In this document: positions 33,907-43,282 of the stretch, one piece after another
How the letters are laid out: every line of letters begins with the position of its first letter
Position numbering within the stretch: position 1 is the first letter of the stretch
Assembly (NCBI RefSeq): GCF_001449115.1
Contig: NZ_LAIJ01000009.1
Location: 620,001-684,000, forward strand
Source of the DNA: Occallatibacter gabretensis
GTDB taxonomy: Bacteria > Acidobacteriota > Terriglobia > Terriglobales > Acidobacteriaceae
Length of the DNA stretch: 64,000 nt
Reading direction: 5' to 3'
Made by a program: the position numbers and the translations under genes
Notes under the pieces: generated by a model
Seen by the model: only the letters and a program-made list of their open reading frames with translations
Told to the model about the DNA's origin: nothing
Database searches by the model: none

Positions 33907-35184
33907 ATGTCGGAGATTTTGAAAGCGCTGCTAAAAGAGCGGAAAAATCCTAACGCTGCGCGGGGAATTTATTCAGTGTGCACGGCGCATCCACTGGCGA
34001 TACGCGCGGCGCTGCGGCAGGCGCGCGAGGACGGCTCACCGGTGCTGCTGGAGGCGACCTCAAATCAGGTGAACCAGTTTGGCGGCTACACGGGAATGCG
34101 GCCGGGAGATTTTCGCCAACTGGTGCAACGGCTGGCGGAAGAAGAGCAATTTTCTGTGGAGCAGATCATTCTTGGCGGCGATCATCTCGGGCCGAATCCA
34201 TGGCGTACAAAGCCTGCGGAAGAGGCCATGAAGCTGGCTGAAGAGATGATTGCCGGGTACGCGGCGGAGGGCTTTACGAAGCTGCATCTGGACGCGAGCA
34301 TGGCGTGCGCGGGTGATCCCGCTGCGCTGCCGCCGGAGATTGTGGCGGAGCGATCGGCGCGGCTATGCGCTGTGGCTGAGGCGGCTGCGCCGAATGCAGG
34401 CGAGCTGTTGTACGTGGTGGGAACCGAAGTGCCTGTTCCGGGTGGAGCGACAGAGGAGTTGGATTCGCTGCAGGTCACATCAGTTGAAGATGCGGAGAGG
34501 ACGCTTGCAATCCATCACGAGATCTTTGCTACGCATGGACTCGCAATTGCATCGCAACGCGTGATTGCGATGGTGGTTCAGCCGGGTGTGGAGTTTAACC
34601 ACGACACCGTGCATGACTACGTTCACGAAAAGACAGCAGCATTGACGAAGTGGCTCGATGCACATGAGCCGCTGGTCTTTGAGGCGCATTCGAGCGATTA
34701 TCAGCGGCCGGAAGCGTACCGTCATTTGGTGAATGATGGCTTTGCGATTCTGAAGGTAGGGCCGGCGGTGACATTTGCCATGCGTGAGGCATTCTTTGCG
34801 CTGGCCCGGATAGAAGACGAGCTGCTGCCCGAAGCGGAACGGTCTAACCTTCCGCGAGTGCTGGAAGAGGCGATGCTGGAAGCGCCGGCCAACTGGAAGG
34901 GCCACTACCACGGCACGGCAGCGGAGCAGCGGCTGTTGCGGACCTTCAGCTACAGCGACCGGCTTCGCTACTACTGGACGGTGCCGGCGGTGCAGCACGC
35001 GGCGGATAAGCTGATTGCCAACCTCTCCGCGCGCACAATTCCTGAAACCTTACTGAGTGCGTATTTGCCGGTGCAGTATGCGGCGGTGCGCGAGAGGAAG
35101 CTGAAGAATGAGCCGCTGGAGTTGGTGCTGCATGCAAGCCAGTGTGCGCTGAAGCCGTACGCACGGGCATGCTTCGGTGTTTAA
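33907..35184 (+). CDS. GatZ/KbaZ/AgaZ family protein (tagatose-bisphosphate aldolase subunit or tagatose-6-P 4-epimerase)
   Basis: 425 residues, the usual family length. RGIYSVCTAHPLAIRAAL, LEATSNQVNQFGGYTGM and GGDHLGPNPWR are family signatures. In enterobacteria GatZ/KbaZ stabilise the catalytic aldolase GatY/KbaY; homologues that stand alone have been shown to act as D-tagatose 6-phosphate 4-epimerases. No GatY gene is in the window, which favours the epimerase reading. It is 14 nt after the amidohydrolase gene. Its TAA shares four bases (TTAA) with the stop of the convergent DeoR gene. Confidence 0.88.
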   Translation: MSEILKALLKERKNPNAARGIYSVCTAHPLAIRAALRQAREDGSPVLLEATSNQVNQFGGYTGMRPGDFRQLVQRLAEEEQFSVEQIILGGDHLGPNPWRTKPAEEAMKLAEEMIAGYAAEGFTKLHLDASMACAGDPAALPPEIVAERSARLCAVAEAAAPNAGELLYVVGTEVPVPGGATEELDSLQVTSVEDAERTLAIHHEIFATHGLAIASQRVIAMVVQPGVEFNHDTVHDYVHEKTAALTKWLDAHEPLVFEAHSSDYQRPEAYRHLVNDGFAILKVGPAVTFAMREAFFALARIEDELLPEAERSNLPRVLEEAMLEAPANWKGHYHGTAAEQRLLRTFSYSDRLRYYWTVPAVQHAADKLIANLSARTIPETLLSAYLPVQYAAVRERKLKNEPLELVLHASQCALKPYARACFGV

Positions 35185-35942
35185 CAGACTGTGACTTCGA
35201 TGCCGGCTTTGCGGAGAGCGGCGAGATCAGTCTTGCAGATACCGCGATCGGTGATGACATGATGCAGCGAGACCGTGGGGCAGAGAAGCGAGAGGCTGCG
35301 CTTGCCGAATTTGCTGGAGTCGCAGACGGCGACTGTCCGGCGTGCCACGTCCATCATGGCGCGATTGACGCGCGCCTCGAGCAAGTTGGGCGTAGATAGA
35401 CCGAAGTTGACATCGAAGCCGTCAACACCCAGAAAAAAGATGTCGGCGCTGAGCTTGCGGAGTGTCTCTTCGGCGAGCGGGCCGACCTGCGAGAAGGAAT
35501 TCTTCCGCACATTTCCGCCAGTGAGAATGACTTCGATATTGGTGCCGGAAAGCTCAACGGCGATGTTGACCGCATTGGTAATGACGGTGAGATTTTGAAA
35601 GTTCCGGAGGGCGCGGGCGATGGCAGTGGTAGTAGTGCCGGAATCGAGAATGACAACCTGAGCTTCGGAGACCAGTTTGACTGCCTCAGCCGCAATAGCG
35701 CTCTTCTCTTCGCGATGAAGTTTTTCCTTGTCGAGCAGGCTGGGATCTTCGAGCACATTGCCCCGGGCGGTCAGTGCGCCGCCGTGGGTCCTGTAAACAT
35801 GCCCCTTGGCGTGAAGGGTTTCAAGATCCTTGCGAATCGTAACCTGTGATGTGTGAAAGCGCTGAGCCAGCTCCACGACTAGAACGCGGCCCTCCCGACC
35901 GAGAATCTCAAGAATAGCTCGCTGTCGTTCTTCGCTTAGCAC
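35181..35942 (-). CDS. DeoR family transcriptional regulator (AgaR/GatR-like)
   Basis: 253 residues. The N-terminal helix-turn-helix RQRAILEILGREGRV ... TSQVTIRKDLETL is the DeoR type, and the effector domain contains LDSGTTTTAIARAL, the sugar-phosphate-binding loop of the family. It meets the GatZ-like gene tail to tail. An 11-nt inverted repeat (36030-36040 and 36111-36121) lies 88-179 nt upstream of its start and is a candidate operator. Effector is probably a phosphorylated sugar from this pathway. Confidence 0.92.
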   Translation of the reverse strand: MLSEERQRAILEILGREGRVLVVELAQRFHTSQVTIRKDLETLHAKGHVYRTHGGALTARGNVLEDPSLLDKEKLHREEKSAIAAEAVKLVSEAQVVILDSGTTTTAIARALRNFQNLTVITNAVNIAVELSGTNIEVILTGGNVRKNSFSQVGPLAEETLRKLSADIFFLGVDGFDVNFGLSTPNLLEARVNRAMMDVARRTVAVCDSSKFGKRSLSLLCPTVSLHHVITDRGICKTDLAALRKAGIEVTVC

Positions 35943-36029
35943 TTTGTGTCAGCTCGCAAAAACACTTGTTTCAGTTGGATGCACGAGCCGGTATTGTAAT
36001 TGCCCGCAGGGACGCAATTCCAGCCGGAA

Positions 36030-36121
36030 GATTACGTTTGTGAACAGTCGCGCATGTATTTTGGGTAGGCCGGCCGAATGAAAAGTCCATTTACTTTCAT
36101 ATCTTGCATGCAAACGTAATC
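36030..36121. promoter_or_regulatory. Candidate DeoR operator: separated 11-nt inverted repeat
   Basis: GATTACGTTTG at 36030-36040 and CAAACGTAATC at 36111-36121 are exact inverted copies 70 nt apart, with an inner palindrome TTGCATGCAA at 36104-36113. Spaced operators that allow looping are known for DeoR proteins. A weaker relative (ATTACGATTTC, minus strand) lies at about 32750-32760 between the kinase and amidohydrolase genes. Confidence 0.45.
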
Positions 36122-36193
36122 ATTCGTAAGATATCAACAGGCTCGTTGGATTTTTGCGTCCGATGTTCCAGGTGGTTTGCCAGAGGCTACGTG

Positions 36194-36400
36194 ATGGATC
36201 CTTTGCCCGCATTGCTCGCTGAACAAGCTGCCAGACATGCACAGCACGAAGCAGTGCATACTCAGCGCGAGATTGTGCAGCAACCTGACACATGGCCGAA
36301 GATGTTTTCGCTCCTTACAGACAGGAGGGGATCGCTGCCTTTCTTAAAAAGTGGCGGCCCTGATGAGCGACAAGGGACAGAGGTCAACTGTGCGCTGTAG
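36194..36400 (+). pseudogene. Truncated agaS-type sugar isomerase (N-terminal fragment)
   Basis: 68 codons: MDPLPALLAEQ ... then HTQREIVQQPDTWPKMFSLL. The last part resembles the N-terminal helix pair of AgaS-type SIS-domain isomerases (E. coli AgaS has EEEIRHQPRAWIRSL). The SIS domain with its GAGTSAF-type motif is missing: after SGGPDERQ the frame ends and the next gene begins 66 nt on. The fragment lies beside GatZ- and AgaR-like genes, as agaS does elsewhere. It could also be a short intact gene, but loss of the catalytic part is the simpler reading. Confidence 0.5.
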
Positions 36401-36466
36401 ACCATAGAGATTTATCAAGCGTAACTGGGTACAATTGCAATCAATTTACGCGAAGAGGAGTATCAG

Positions 36467-38455
36467 GTGATCCATCGGTCGCCGCGTATTTTTGCCCTGT
36501 GTATTGTGGCAACGTTTTCCACTCACTGCGCGCTGTCGCAGACGGCGAAGCTTGCCGCGAACGGCGGCAGCATCCGGAACGCAGGAATTGTCGCCGAATG
36601 GCAAGCCCAAGGCAATCGGCCCGCTGCATTGACCGTGCGTGGGGAACAGAGCGCGATTGTGCTGGAGAGCCCGTTTGCGATTTCGATCAAAAATCGCGGC
36701 GTGCTGAATGCGGCAGAGCTGACTCCAGAAGGCGAGCCGAGCGTAGAGCAACTGAAGCCTGAGCCCGGGGCTTCGCGATTCTCCGACCGCGTGCCCGGAG
36801 TAGCGGTGCACTATCAGCTTGCCGACCCGCAAGGAGAGTTTCATGCGGTCTGGTCGGTGATTCTGCGCGAGGGATCGAATTATGTGCGCCAGTCGCTGAC
36901 GATTACTGCGGGCGACAAGCCGGTAAACATTACGGGAGTGCGGCTGATTGATGCGCACGCGCCGGGCATGGAAGTTGATGGGACAGTGAATGGCTCGCCG
37001 CTGGTGGCAAGCGAGGACAAGGCGGATTTTTTCCTCGGCTTCGAGCATCCGCTGAGCGAATCGAGCGTCGTGCGCGATCGCGGTGTAAGTGTGCTGTCGA
37101 TTGCGGTGCCGCTGGGAGCGCATCAGACCGCGACATACTCCGCGGTCATTGGCATTGCGCGCAAGGGCCAGCTGCGGCGCGATTTTCTTGCCTACATTGA
37201 GCGCGAGCGCGCACACCCGTATCGCACCTTCCTGCATTACAACAGCTGGTTTGATATTGGCTTTTTTACTCCGTACACGCAGCAGGATGCTCTGACGCGG
37301 ATTCACGAGATTGGCGACGAGCTGAACAAGAAACGCGGTGTGACGCTGGACTCGTATCTATTTGACGATGGCTGGGACGATCACAACGATCTGTGGCGCA
37401 TCCGCGCGGACTTCAAGGATGGGTTTACGCCGCTCAAAGAGGCCGCTGCGGAGTACGGCACTGCGCCGGGAATCTGGCTTTCGCCGTGGGGCGGTTATGA
37501 CAAACCAAAAGATGAGCGTGTGGCCACGGCGAAACGTGACGGCTATGAGCTCGCCGGTGGTTTGCTTGCGCTCTCGGGTCCGAAATACTACGCACGCTTC
37601 CACGAAGCGGTGACGGAGCTGGTGACAAAGTACGGGATCAACCAGTTCAAGCTGGACGGCACTGGCAATGCAGACCGGGTGATTGCGGGAAGCCAGTTTT
37701 CAAGCGACTTTGACGCGGCGATTCATCTGATCGGCGACCTGCGGCAACTGAAGCCCGATATCTATATCAATCTGACGACGGGCACCTATCCCTCGCCTTT
37801 CTGGCTGATGTATGCGGACTCGATCTGGCGTGGCGGAGATGACACGGAGCATGAGGGCGTGGGAACATGGCGCGAAAAATGGATCACATATCGCGATGCG
37901 GATGTATATGACGAAGTGGTCAAGCGAGGGCCGCTCTATCCGCTGAACTCGCTGATGCTGCACGGCATTGTGTATGCACAGAAGGCACCGCATCTCTCGA
38001 CCGATCCGGGCAATGACTTTGCGAATGAAGTTCGCAGCTATTTTGGCACTGGCACGCAACTGCAGGAGCTGTACATTACTCCGAAGCTATTGAGCGATGC
38101 GAACTGGAATGTGCTGGCAGAGAGTGCGAAATGGTCGCGCACGAATGCGGCGACACTCAAAGACACCCACTGGGTGGGCGGCGATCCGCGCTGGCTGCAG
38201 GTATATGGATGGGCTTCATGGTCGGCGGCGAAGGGGATTTTGACGCTGCGCAATCCGAGCGACAAACCGCAGACGATTACACTCAATGTGGAGCAGATAT
38301 TTGAACTGCCTGCAGGCGCGACGCGCGGCTACAAGGCGCACAGCCCGTGGGCCGCAGATGCTGCAACGCCCGCGATGGAATTACGCGCGGGCCAACCGCA
38401 TACTTTTCAGTTGGAACCATTCCAGGTGCTGACACTGGAGGCGCTGCCGCAGTGA
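36467..38455 (+). CDS. Alpha-galactosidase-like glycoside hydrolase (GH36/clan GH-D type), secreted
   Basis: 662 residues. GTG start preceded by AGAGGAG and followed by a signal peptide (ending CALSQ). An N-terminal beta-sandwich precedes a TIM barrel with YLFDDGWDDH (Asp300/301), QFKLDGTG (Asp397, likely nucleophile) and WRGGDDTE (Asp458/459, likely acid/base), then a C-terminal beta domain. These fit clan GH-D alpha-galactosidase or alpha-N-acetylgalactosaminidase. Similar proteins are sometimes annotated 'enterotoxin', which is misleading. The stop TGA overlaps the next ATG (TGATG). Confidence 0.8.
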   Translation: MIHRSPRIFALCIVATFSTHCALSQTAKLAANGGSIRNAGIVAEWQAQGNRPAALTVRGEQSAIVLESPFAISIKNRGVLNAAELTPEGEPSVEQLKPEPGASRFSDRVPGVAVHYQLADPQGEFHAVWSVILREGSNYVRQSLTITAGDKPVNITGVRLIDAHAPGMEVDGTVNGSPLVASEDKADFFLGFEHPLSESSVVRDRGVSVLSIAVPLGAHQTATYSAVIGIARKGQLRRDFLAYIERERAHPYRTFLHYNSWFDIGFFTPYTQQDALTRIHEIGDELNKKRGVTLDSYLFDDGWDDHNDLWRIRADFKDGFTPLKEAAAEYGTAPGIWLSPWGGYDKPKDERVATAKRDGYELAGGLLALSGPKYYARFHEAVTELVTKYGINQFKLDGTGNADRVIAGSQFSSDFDAAIHLIGDLRQLKPDIYINLTTGTYPSPFWLMYADSIWRGGDDTEHEGVGTWREKWITYRDADVYDEVVKRGPLYPLNSLMLHGIVYAQKAPHLSTDPGNDFANEVRSYFGTGTQLQELYITPKLLSDANWNVLAESAKWSRTNAATLKDTHWVGGDPRWLQVYGWASWSAAKGILTLRNPSDKPQTITLNVEQIFELPAGATRGYKAHSPWAADAATPAMELRAGQPHTFQLEPFQVLTLEALPQ

Positions 38456-40275
38456 TGAAGAAGATTGGAATTGTTATTGCGTTGGTGCTGCTCGTCGGCG
38501 CTGTTATTCTTCGCGCGCAGGGCACACCGTCGGATCATATTTTGCGTGTCGTCGGCGATCACTTCGAGCTGGATGGCAAACGGTTTCAGATCATCTCCGG
38601 CGCAATTCATTATGCCCGTGTGCCGCGCGCGTACTGGCGCGACCGTCTGAAGAAGGCGAAGGCGATGGGGCTGAATACCGTGGAGACCTACGTCTTCTGG
38701 AATCTGCATGAGCCTGAGCCGGGCAAGTACGACTTCAGCGGGCAGAACGATGTGGCGGAGTTTATCCGCGAGGCGCAGCAGGAAGGGCTGTACGTAATTC
38801 TGCGGCCTGGGCCATATGTGTGCGCAGAGTGGGAGTTCGGCGGCTATCCTGCATGGCTCTTGAAGAATCCGAAGATCAAGGTGCGGACCTCCGATCCCGC
38901 ATTCATCGAACCCGCGACGCGATGGCTGCATCGACTGGGCCAGGAGCTTGCACCGTTGCAGAGCGGCAACGGCGGACCGATCATTGCAACGCAGGTGGAG
39001 AACGAATACGGCAGCTTTGGATCAGATCATGCGTACATGGAGCAGATTCACCAGGCGCTGATCGGTGCGGGATTTACGAAGTCCATGCTGTACACGGCGG
39101 ACGGCGCCGATGAACTTCCGAATGGCACGCTGCAGGGGCTTCCCGCGGTCATTAACTTCGGTACAGGCAGCGCGAAGGAAGAGTTTGCAAAGCTTGAAAA
39201 GTTCAGGCAGGCTGGGCCGCGCATGTGCGGCGAGTACTGGGCCGGATGGTTCGATCACTGGGGCGAGCACCATCATACGGAGAGCGCAAAGACCGAGGCT
39301 GACGAGCTGAAGTGGATGCTGGAGCAAGGCTTCAGCGTGAATCTGTATATGTTTCACGGTGGCACAAGTTTTGGTTGGATGAACGGCGCAAACATGGACG
39401 GCAAGAAATATCAGCCAACTGTGACCAGCTATGACTACGATGCACCGGTGAGCGAGAGCGGCGAATTGACACCGAAGTATGAACTCTTCCGCGAAGTGAT
39501 TGCGAAGGCAACGGGCGTTGTGCCGCCTTCGCCTCCTGCACGGATTAGGTCTCGTGTGTATGCATCGGTCGAGTTCACACGCTCGTCAGCGCTATTTGCG
39601 ACTTTGCCAAAGCCGGAATTATCAGACCAGGTACAGCCGATGGAGGCACTGGGCCAGAGCCATGGATACATTCTCTACCGCACGACGGTCGATGCTGCAC
39701 AGTCAGGCGAACTGAAACTGGATGCACTTCACCACTATGCGCAGGTGTATCTCGATGGCAAGCTGATTGGCACGCTTGATCAGCGACTCGCGCAGGACAC
39801 GCTCGCGCTCACAATCCCGCACGATCATGCGCAGCTCGACATTTTGGTTGAAAATGCTGGCCGCGTAAACTTCGGGCATGAGTTTCCGATGGAATGGACC
39901 GGAATTACGCATGATGCGACGCTGGGCGGCAAAGCGCTGGCACATTGGTCGATTTATTCATTGCCGATGCAGCTGACCAGCAAGCTGCCATTTGCAGAAA
40001 AGCCGTGTGAGGGCGCGTGCTTTTACGAAGCAAGCTTCAACGTTGATCAGCCCGCAGACACGTTTATTGACACGCGCCCGTTCGGCAAAGGCATGGTGTG
40101 GGTAAATGGCACGCCGCTGGGGCGATTCTGGAAGATCGGCCCGCAAGGCGCGCTGTATCTGCCTGCGCCATTTTTGAAGCGAGGACGCAACAGCGTCGTT
40201 ATCTTTGACCTTGAAGGCAAGGGCAATCCAACATTGAAGTTTTCTGAAAAGTCGATTCTCGACTTTCAGCCATAG
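38455..40275 (+). CDS. GH35 beta-galactosidase, exported
   Basis: 606 residues. MKKIGIVIALVLLVGAVILRAQ is a signal peptide. GH35 signatures: FWNLHEPEPGKYDFSG, GPYVCAEWEFGG, acid/base Glu184 in QVENEYGSFG and nucleophile Glu260 in GEYWAGWFDHWGE. C-terminal jelly-roll domains follow. It is translationally coupled to the GH36-like gene, so alpha- and beta-galactose would be removed together. Confidence 0.94.
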   Translation: MKKIGIVIALVLLVGAVILRAQGTPSDHILRVVGDHFELDGKRFQIISGAIHYARVPRAYWRDRLKKAKAMGLNTVETYVFWNLHEPEPGKYDFSGQNDVAEFIREAQQEGLYVILRPGPYVCAEWEFGGYPAWLLKNPKIKVRTSDPAFIEPATRWLHRLGQELAPLQSGNGGPIIATQVENEYGSFGSDHAYMEQIHQALIGAGFTKSMLYTADGADELPNGTLQGLPAVINFGTGSAKEEFAKLEKFRQAGPRMCGEYWAGWFDHWGEHHHTESAKTEADELKWMLEQGFSVNLYMFHGGTSFGWMNGANMDGKKYQPTVTSYDYDAPVSESGELTPKYELFREVIAKATGVVPPSPPARIRSRVYASVEFTRSSALFATLPKPELSDQVQPMEALGQSHGYILYRTTVDAAQSGELKLDALHHYAQVYLDGKLIGTLDQRLAQDTLALTIPHDHAQLDILVENAGRVNFGHEFPMEWTGITHDATLGGKALAHWSIYSLPMQLTSKLPFAEKPCEGACFYEASFNVDQPADTFIDTRPFGKGMVWVNGTPLGRFWKIGPQGALYLPAPFLKRGRNSVVIFDLEGKGNPTLKFSEKSILDFQP

Positions 40276-40290
40276 CTGTCGCGTAAAAGA

Positions 40291-41871
40291 TCAAGCCGCC
40301 ACTCGCGCATCTACGCGAAGCCATAAGGCAAGTTGCCGCAACAGCCATATATTGCGCTCAAAGAGCCTAGTGGCATAGTGCAGTGCGGCGATCTCCTTTG
40401 TCTTTTCGGCATAGTCTGCATACACCCGATTGCGGGTTTCTTCCATCATGCTGCCGCGATCATCCGTCACGCGTATGAGTAAGTCGATGCGTACAGAATC
40501 GCGCGTCGTAAGCGCATCGTTGGCCATGATAAGAATCGTGTCGAGCGCTTCCAGAAGCGTCATGGCAAGATCGTTCCCGCTGTAATGTTGCAGCGTCTCC
40601 GCGAACAGAAAGACATTTTCATCCAGCGCCCGGAGCATCTCTTCTTTGTGCTGAAACGAAATCACCCGTGCCGCAAGATCCGTTGCAATGGACTGTTTCA
40701 CCAGCGCTGCAAGAAAGCTTGTAATCTCGTTTTCCAGCACGCTGGCTGCGCCATGCAGAGACTTCAGCGTCACGCTTTCGCGACCGCGCACGATATCCAG
40801 ATAACGCCTTAGAGCGACAAAGATTCGCATCTGCTCCAGTGCCACCAGTTCTGGCGTGGTCTCAGGAGAACGCAGTGCCTCCGGTTGCAGATACATCGGT
40901 TGCGACAGGCTTTGCTCCGGGGTTGCCGGTGAAATTTTTGCCAGCCATTCCGGAGCCCACTTCAACCCGGCAATGCCTACCGCTGCGATCGTCAAATTCA
41001 GCGTGAGAAACATCAGGGCAATCTGCCCCGGCAGCGTGGGCGAGAGTTTTGCGAAGACTGCCTGCAACAGCGGCAAGCTCGACTCGCGTTCGATGAGCAG
41101 CAGTGCGCCCAGGAGCATGGCCGCAATGGCATTTGAAAAAATCTGATACCAGGCAATCTGACGGGGAATGCCGCGCAGTGTGCTGGTGAGAAAGAACATT
41201 GCGATTGCCGCGCCCATCCCCAGGCCCGCAATTGCCATCAGCGCCGGAAACTCGGTGCGCAGCCCAACTTTCTCGACCGTAATAATGATGGCAGCGCAGC
41301 CTGCCGAGGAGTGAATCAGGCTACGCATCAGGAGGCCCACAACAAAGGCAGCGTCTGGCCATCGATCAAAAAAGCGGGCAGCAATCATCAGTCCAGGCGA
41401 TCCTGCCAGCGGCCTGAAGGCCTGCTTCATCATGTCCAGCCCGAAAAAGACAAGCCCGATTGAAAGCAGTCCGGCAATCCACGGCTTCCACCTGCCGAGC
41501 AGCTTGAACGCCAGGATCATGCCGCAAATGCCGATCAACATCAGGATCGGCAGATGCAGATCCACTGCGGCAATCAACACAAGCGCCGCTGTGCCAATGT
41601 TGGCGCAGGAAAGCACGACAAGTGCCCGGCTCAGCGGCAGCAATCCGCTCGACACCATGCCCGACAGTATGAACGCGACCACGGAGGTGCTCTGCGTCAC
41701 GGAGCCTGCCACTACACCGAGCAGCCCCGCGCGCAGTTGCCCACGGGTTGTCCGCGCCAGCAGATTTCGGAAGCGCTGCCCGCTCAACTGCCGCAAATTG
41801 TCTGAGATGCCGGCTATACCGGTAAAAAAGAAACTCAGCCCTGCCAGGTACAGCGCAATTAACTCAACCAT
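40291..41871 (-). CDS. Na+/Pi cotransporter (PNaS family) with PhoU-like C-terminus
   Basis: 526 residues. Two membrane halves, each with a Ser/Thr-rich inverted repeat: SVTQSTSVVAFIL near residue 58 and SLIHSSAGCAAIIIT near 186. The last ~190 residues are a helical, PhoU-like cytoplasmic domain. It imports phosphate driven by Na+. It is a single gene facing the GH35 operon. Confidence 0.92.
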   Translation of the reverse strand: MVELIALYLAGLSFFFTGIAGISDNLRQLSGQRFRNLLARTTRGQLRAGLLGVVAGSVTQSTSVVAFILSGMVSSGLLPLSRALVVLSCANIGTAALVLIAAVDLHLPILMLIGICGMILAFKLLGRWKPWIAGLLSIGLVFFGLDMMKQAFRPLAGSPGLMIAARFFDRWPDAAFVVGLLMRSLIHSSAGCAAIIITVEKVGLRTEFPALMAIAGLGMGAAIAMFFLTSTLRGIPRQIAWYQIFSNAIAAMLLGALLLIERESSLPLLQAVFAKLSPTLPGQIALMFLTLNLTIAAVGIAGLKWAPEWLAKISPATPEQSLSQPMYLQPEALRSPETTPELVALEQMRIFVALRRYLDIVRGRESVTLKSLHGAASVLENEITSFLAALVKQSIATDLAARVISFQHKEEMLRALDENVFLFAETLQHYSGNDLAMTLLEALDTILIMANDALTTRDSVRIDLLIRVTDDRGSMMEETRNRVYADYAEKTKEIAALHYATRLFERNIWLLRQLALWLRVDARVAA

Positions 41872-42079
41872 CTACAAGAATCCAACTCAACAGAAAAATG
41901 CGCCTCCGTGCCGTTCCGGCGCAGTCATAGGCCGCTAAGAGCCCCATATCACCGGGGCCGAAGAATATCTGGAATTTTTGCGTGAAGCCGGAATCAGCGT
42001 TCCAGGCTGCCAGAATTGTAAATGCACGCTCGTATTCAAGGCTTGTATCTTTATAAGGAAAACGTAAGACTCATCCTAA

Positions 42080-43210
42080 ATGCATCGAATCTTGTCGCAT
42101 AAAATCCAGTTGTGTAAAATCCGGTCCAATTGGAAACCAAGCATGGCTGCATTGTTTATGTGCCTGGCAATGATGCAGGCTGCGGCGATGCACGCGCAGC
42201 AGACGCGCGCAGAAGCACAACAAGATGGCGCACAGCAATTTGCCGATCTAGGCCGCTGCGCGCTTGAAAGCGGGCAGACGATTGAACACTGCCGCGTGGG
42301 CTACCGGACGTTTGGGCACCTGAATGCCGCGCGCGACAATGCTGTGCTGATGCCCACATGGCTTTATGGCAAAAGCGTCGATCTGGCGGGACTTTTCGGC
42401 GATGGAAGCTCAGCAAGTCATCTCGTCGACACGAAAAAATTCTTCGGCATTGCTATCGACGCTTTTGCGGACGGAGTTTCCTCTTCGCCCTCGAACAGTG
42501 AGACACAGCATGGAGTGGATTTTCCGGCCATCACCATGCACGACATAGTTAACGCCGAGTATCGCGTGGTGACGGAAACGCTGGGCTTGAAACATCTGCA
42601 CGCCGTGGTGGGGCTCTCCATGGGTGGCGAGCAGACCTTCGCATGGGCCGCGGCGTATCCGGGCTTCTTCGATCTGGCAGTTCCGATTCTGGGCACGCCA
42701 CGCCTGACCAGCTATGACCTGCAGGTGAAGGAGATCATGCTGGGCACGATTTATGCCGACCCTGATTTTCACAGTGGCCGCTACACTCAGCAACCGGCGT
42801 TGAAACTGGCCAATCTCTTTGGCGCACTCACGGTGACCACGCCCGAGTTTCGCAACCAGCAAACACCGCGTGAGCATTTCGAGGAATTTGTGCAAACCAC
42901 GGAGGCGCAGCAGCCAATCGATGCCAACGACCGTGTGGCGCAACTGAAAGCCGTCGTCCGCCATGATGTGATCGGCAAGCGCACCCCTGCTGAAGCGGCG
43001 CACGCCACCACGGCGCGCTTTCTGATCATCGTGTCCGCGGAAGATCATCTGGTGAACCCAGGGCCCGCGCTTGAATGGGCCGCAGCGCTGGGCGCTCCGA
43101 CATACATTTCGCATGGAAGCTGCGCCCACCTGATCATGAATTGCGATGCGGCGGAGGTGTCGCGCCGCGTGCGGGAGTTTCTGGAGGCAGGCAAGTTGAG
43201 CCAGCCATAA
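42080..43210 (+). CDS. MetX-like alpha/beta hydrolase (homoserine O-acetyltransferase family), exported
   Basis: 376 residues. GLSMGGEQTFAWA carries the nucleophile elbow; the acid is in IIVSAEDHLV and the His in SHGSCAHL. Overall order resembles homoserine O-acetyltransferase, but an N-terminal export signal (MAALFMCLAMMQAAAMHAQ) implies a periplasmic hydrolase rather than a biosynthetic enzyme. The start is uncertain: ATG 42080 lacks a good ribosome-binding site, and ATG 42143 opens the signal peptide. Substrate unknown. Confidence 0.82.
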   Translation: MHRILSHKIQLCKIRSNWKPSMAALFMCLAMMQAAAMHAQQTRAEAQQDGAQQFADLGRCALESGQTIEHCRVGYRTFGHLNAARDNAVLMPTWLYGKSVDLAGLFGDGSSASHLVDTKKFFGIAIDAFADGVSSSPSNSETQHGVDFPAITMHDIVNAEYRVVTETLGLKHLHAVVGLSMGGEQTFAWAAAYPGFFDLAVPILGTPRLTSYDLQVKEIMLGTIYADPDFHSGRYTQQPALKLANLFGALTVTTPEFRNQQTPREHFEEFVQTTEAQQPIDANDRVAQLKAVVRHDVIGKRTPAEAAHATTARFLIIVSAEDHLVNPGPALEWAAALGAPTYISHGSCAHLIMNCDAAEVSRRVREFLEAGKLSQP

Positions 43211-43282
43211 GTCCGGCGCGATATGCTGCCTGTGCACGTCTTGCAAGCAACCACAACACAACCTCACAGGAAGTGCGGAATC

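Noticed and set aside
36467..38455. Reading the GH36-like protein as an enterotoxin
   Set aside because: The catalytic Asp motifs and barrel layout are those of clan GH-D hydrolases; the toxin name is an inherited annotation of similar proteins.
41941..42060. 40-codon frame with EEYLEFLREAG before the MetX-like gene
   Set aside because: Too short to assign and without start or ribosome-binding site; a possible decayed gene, not supportable as a feature.
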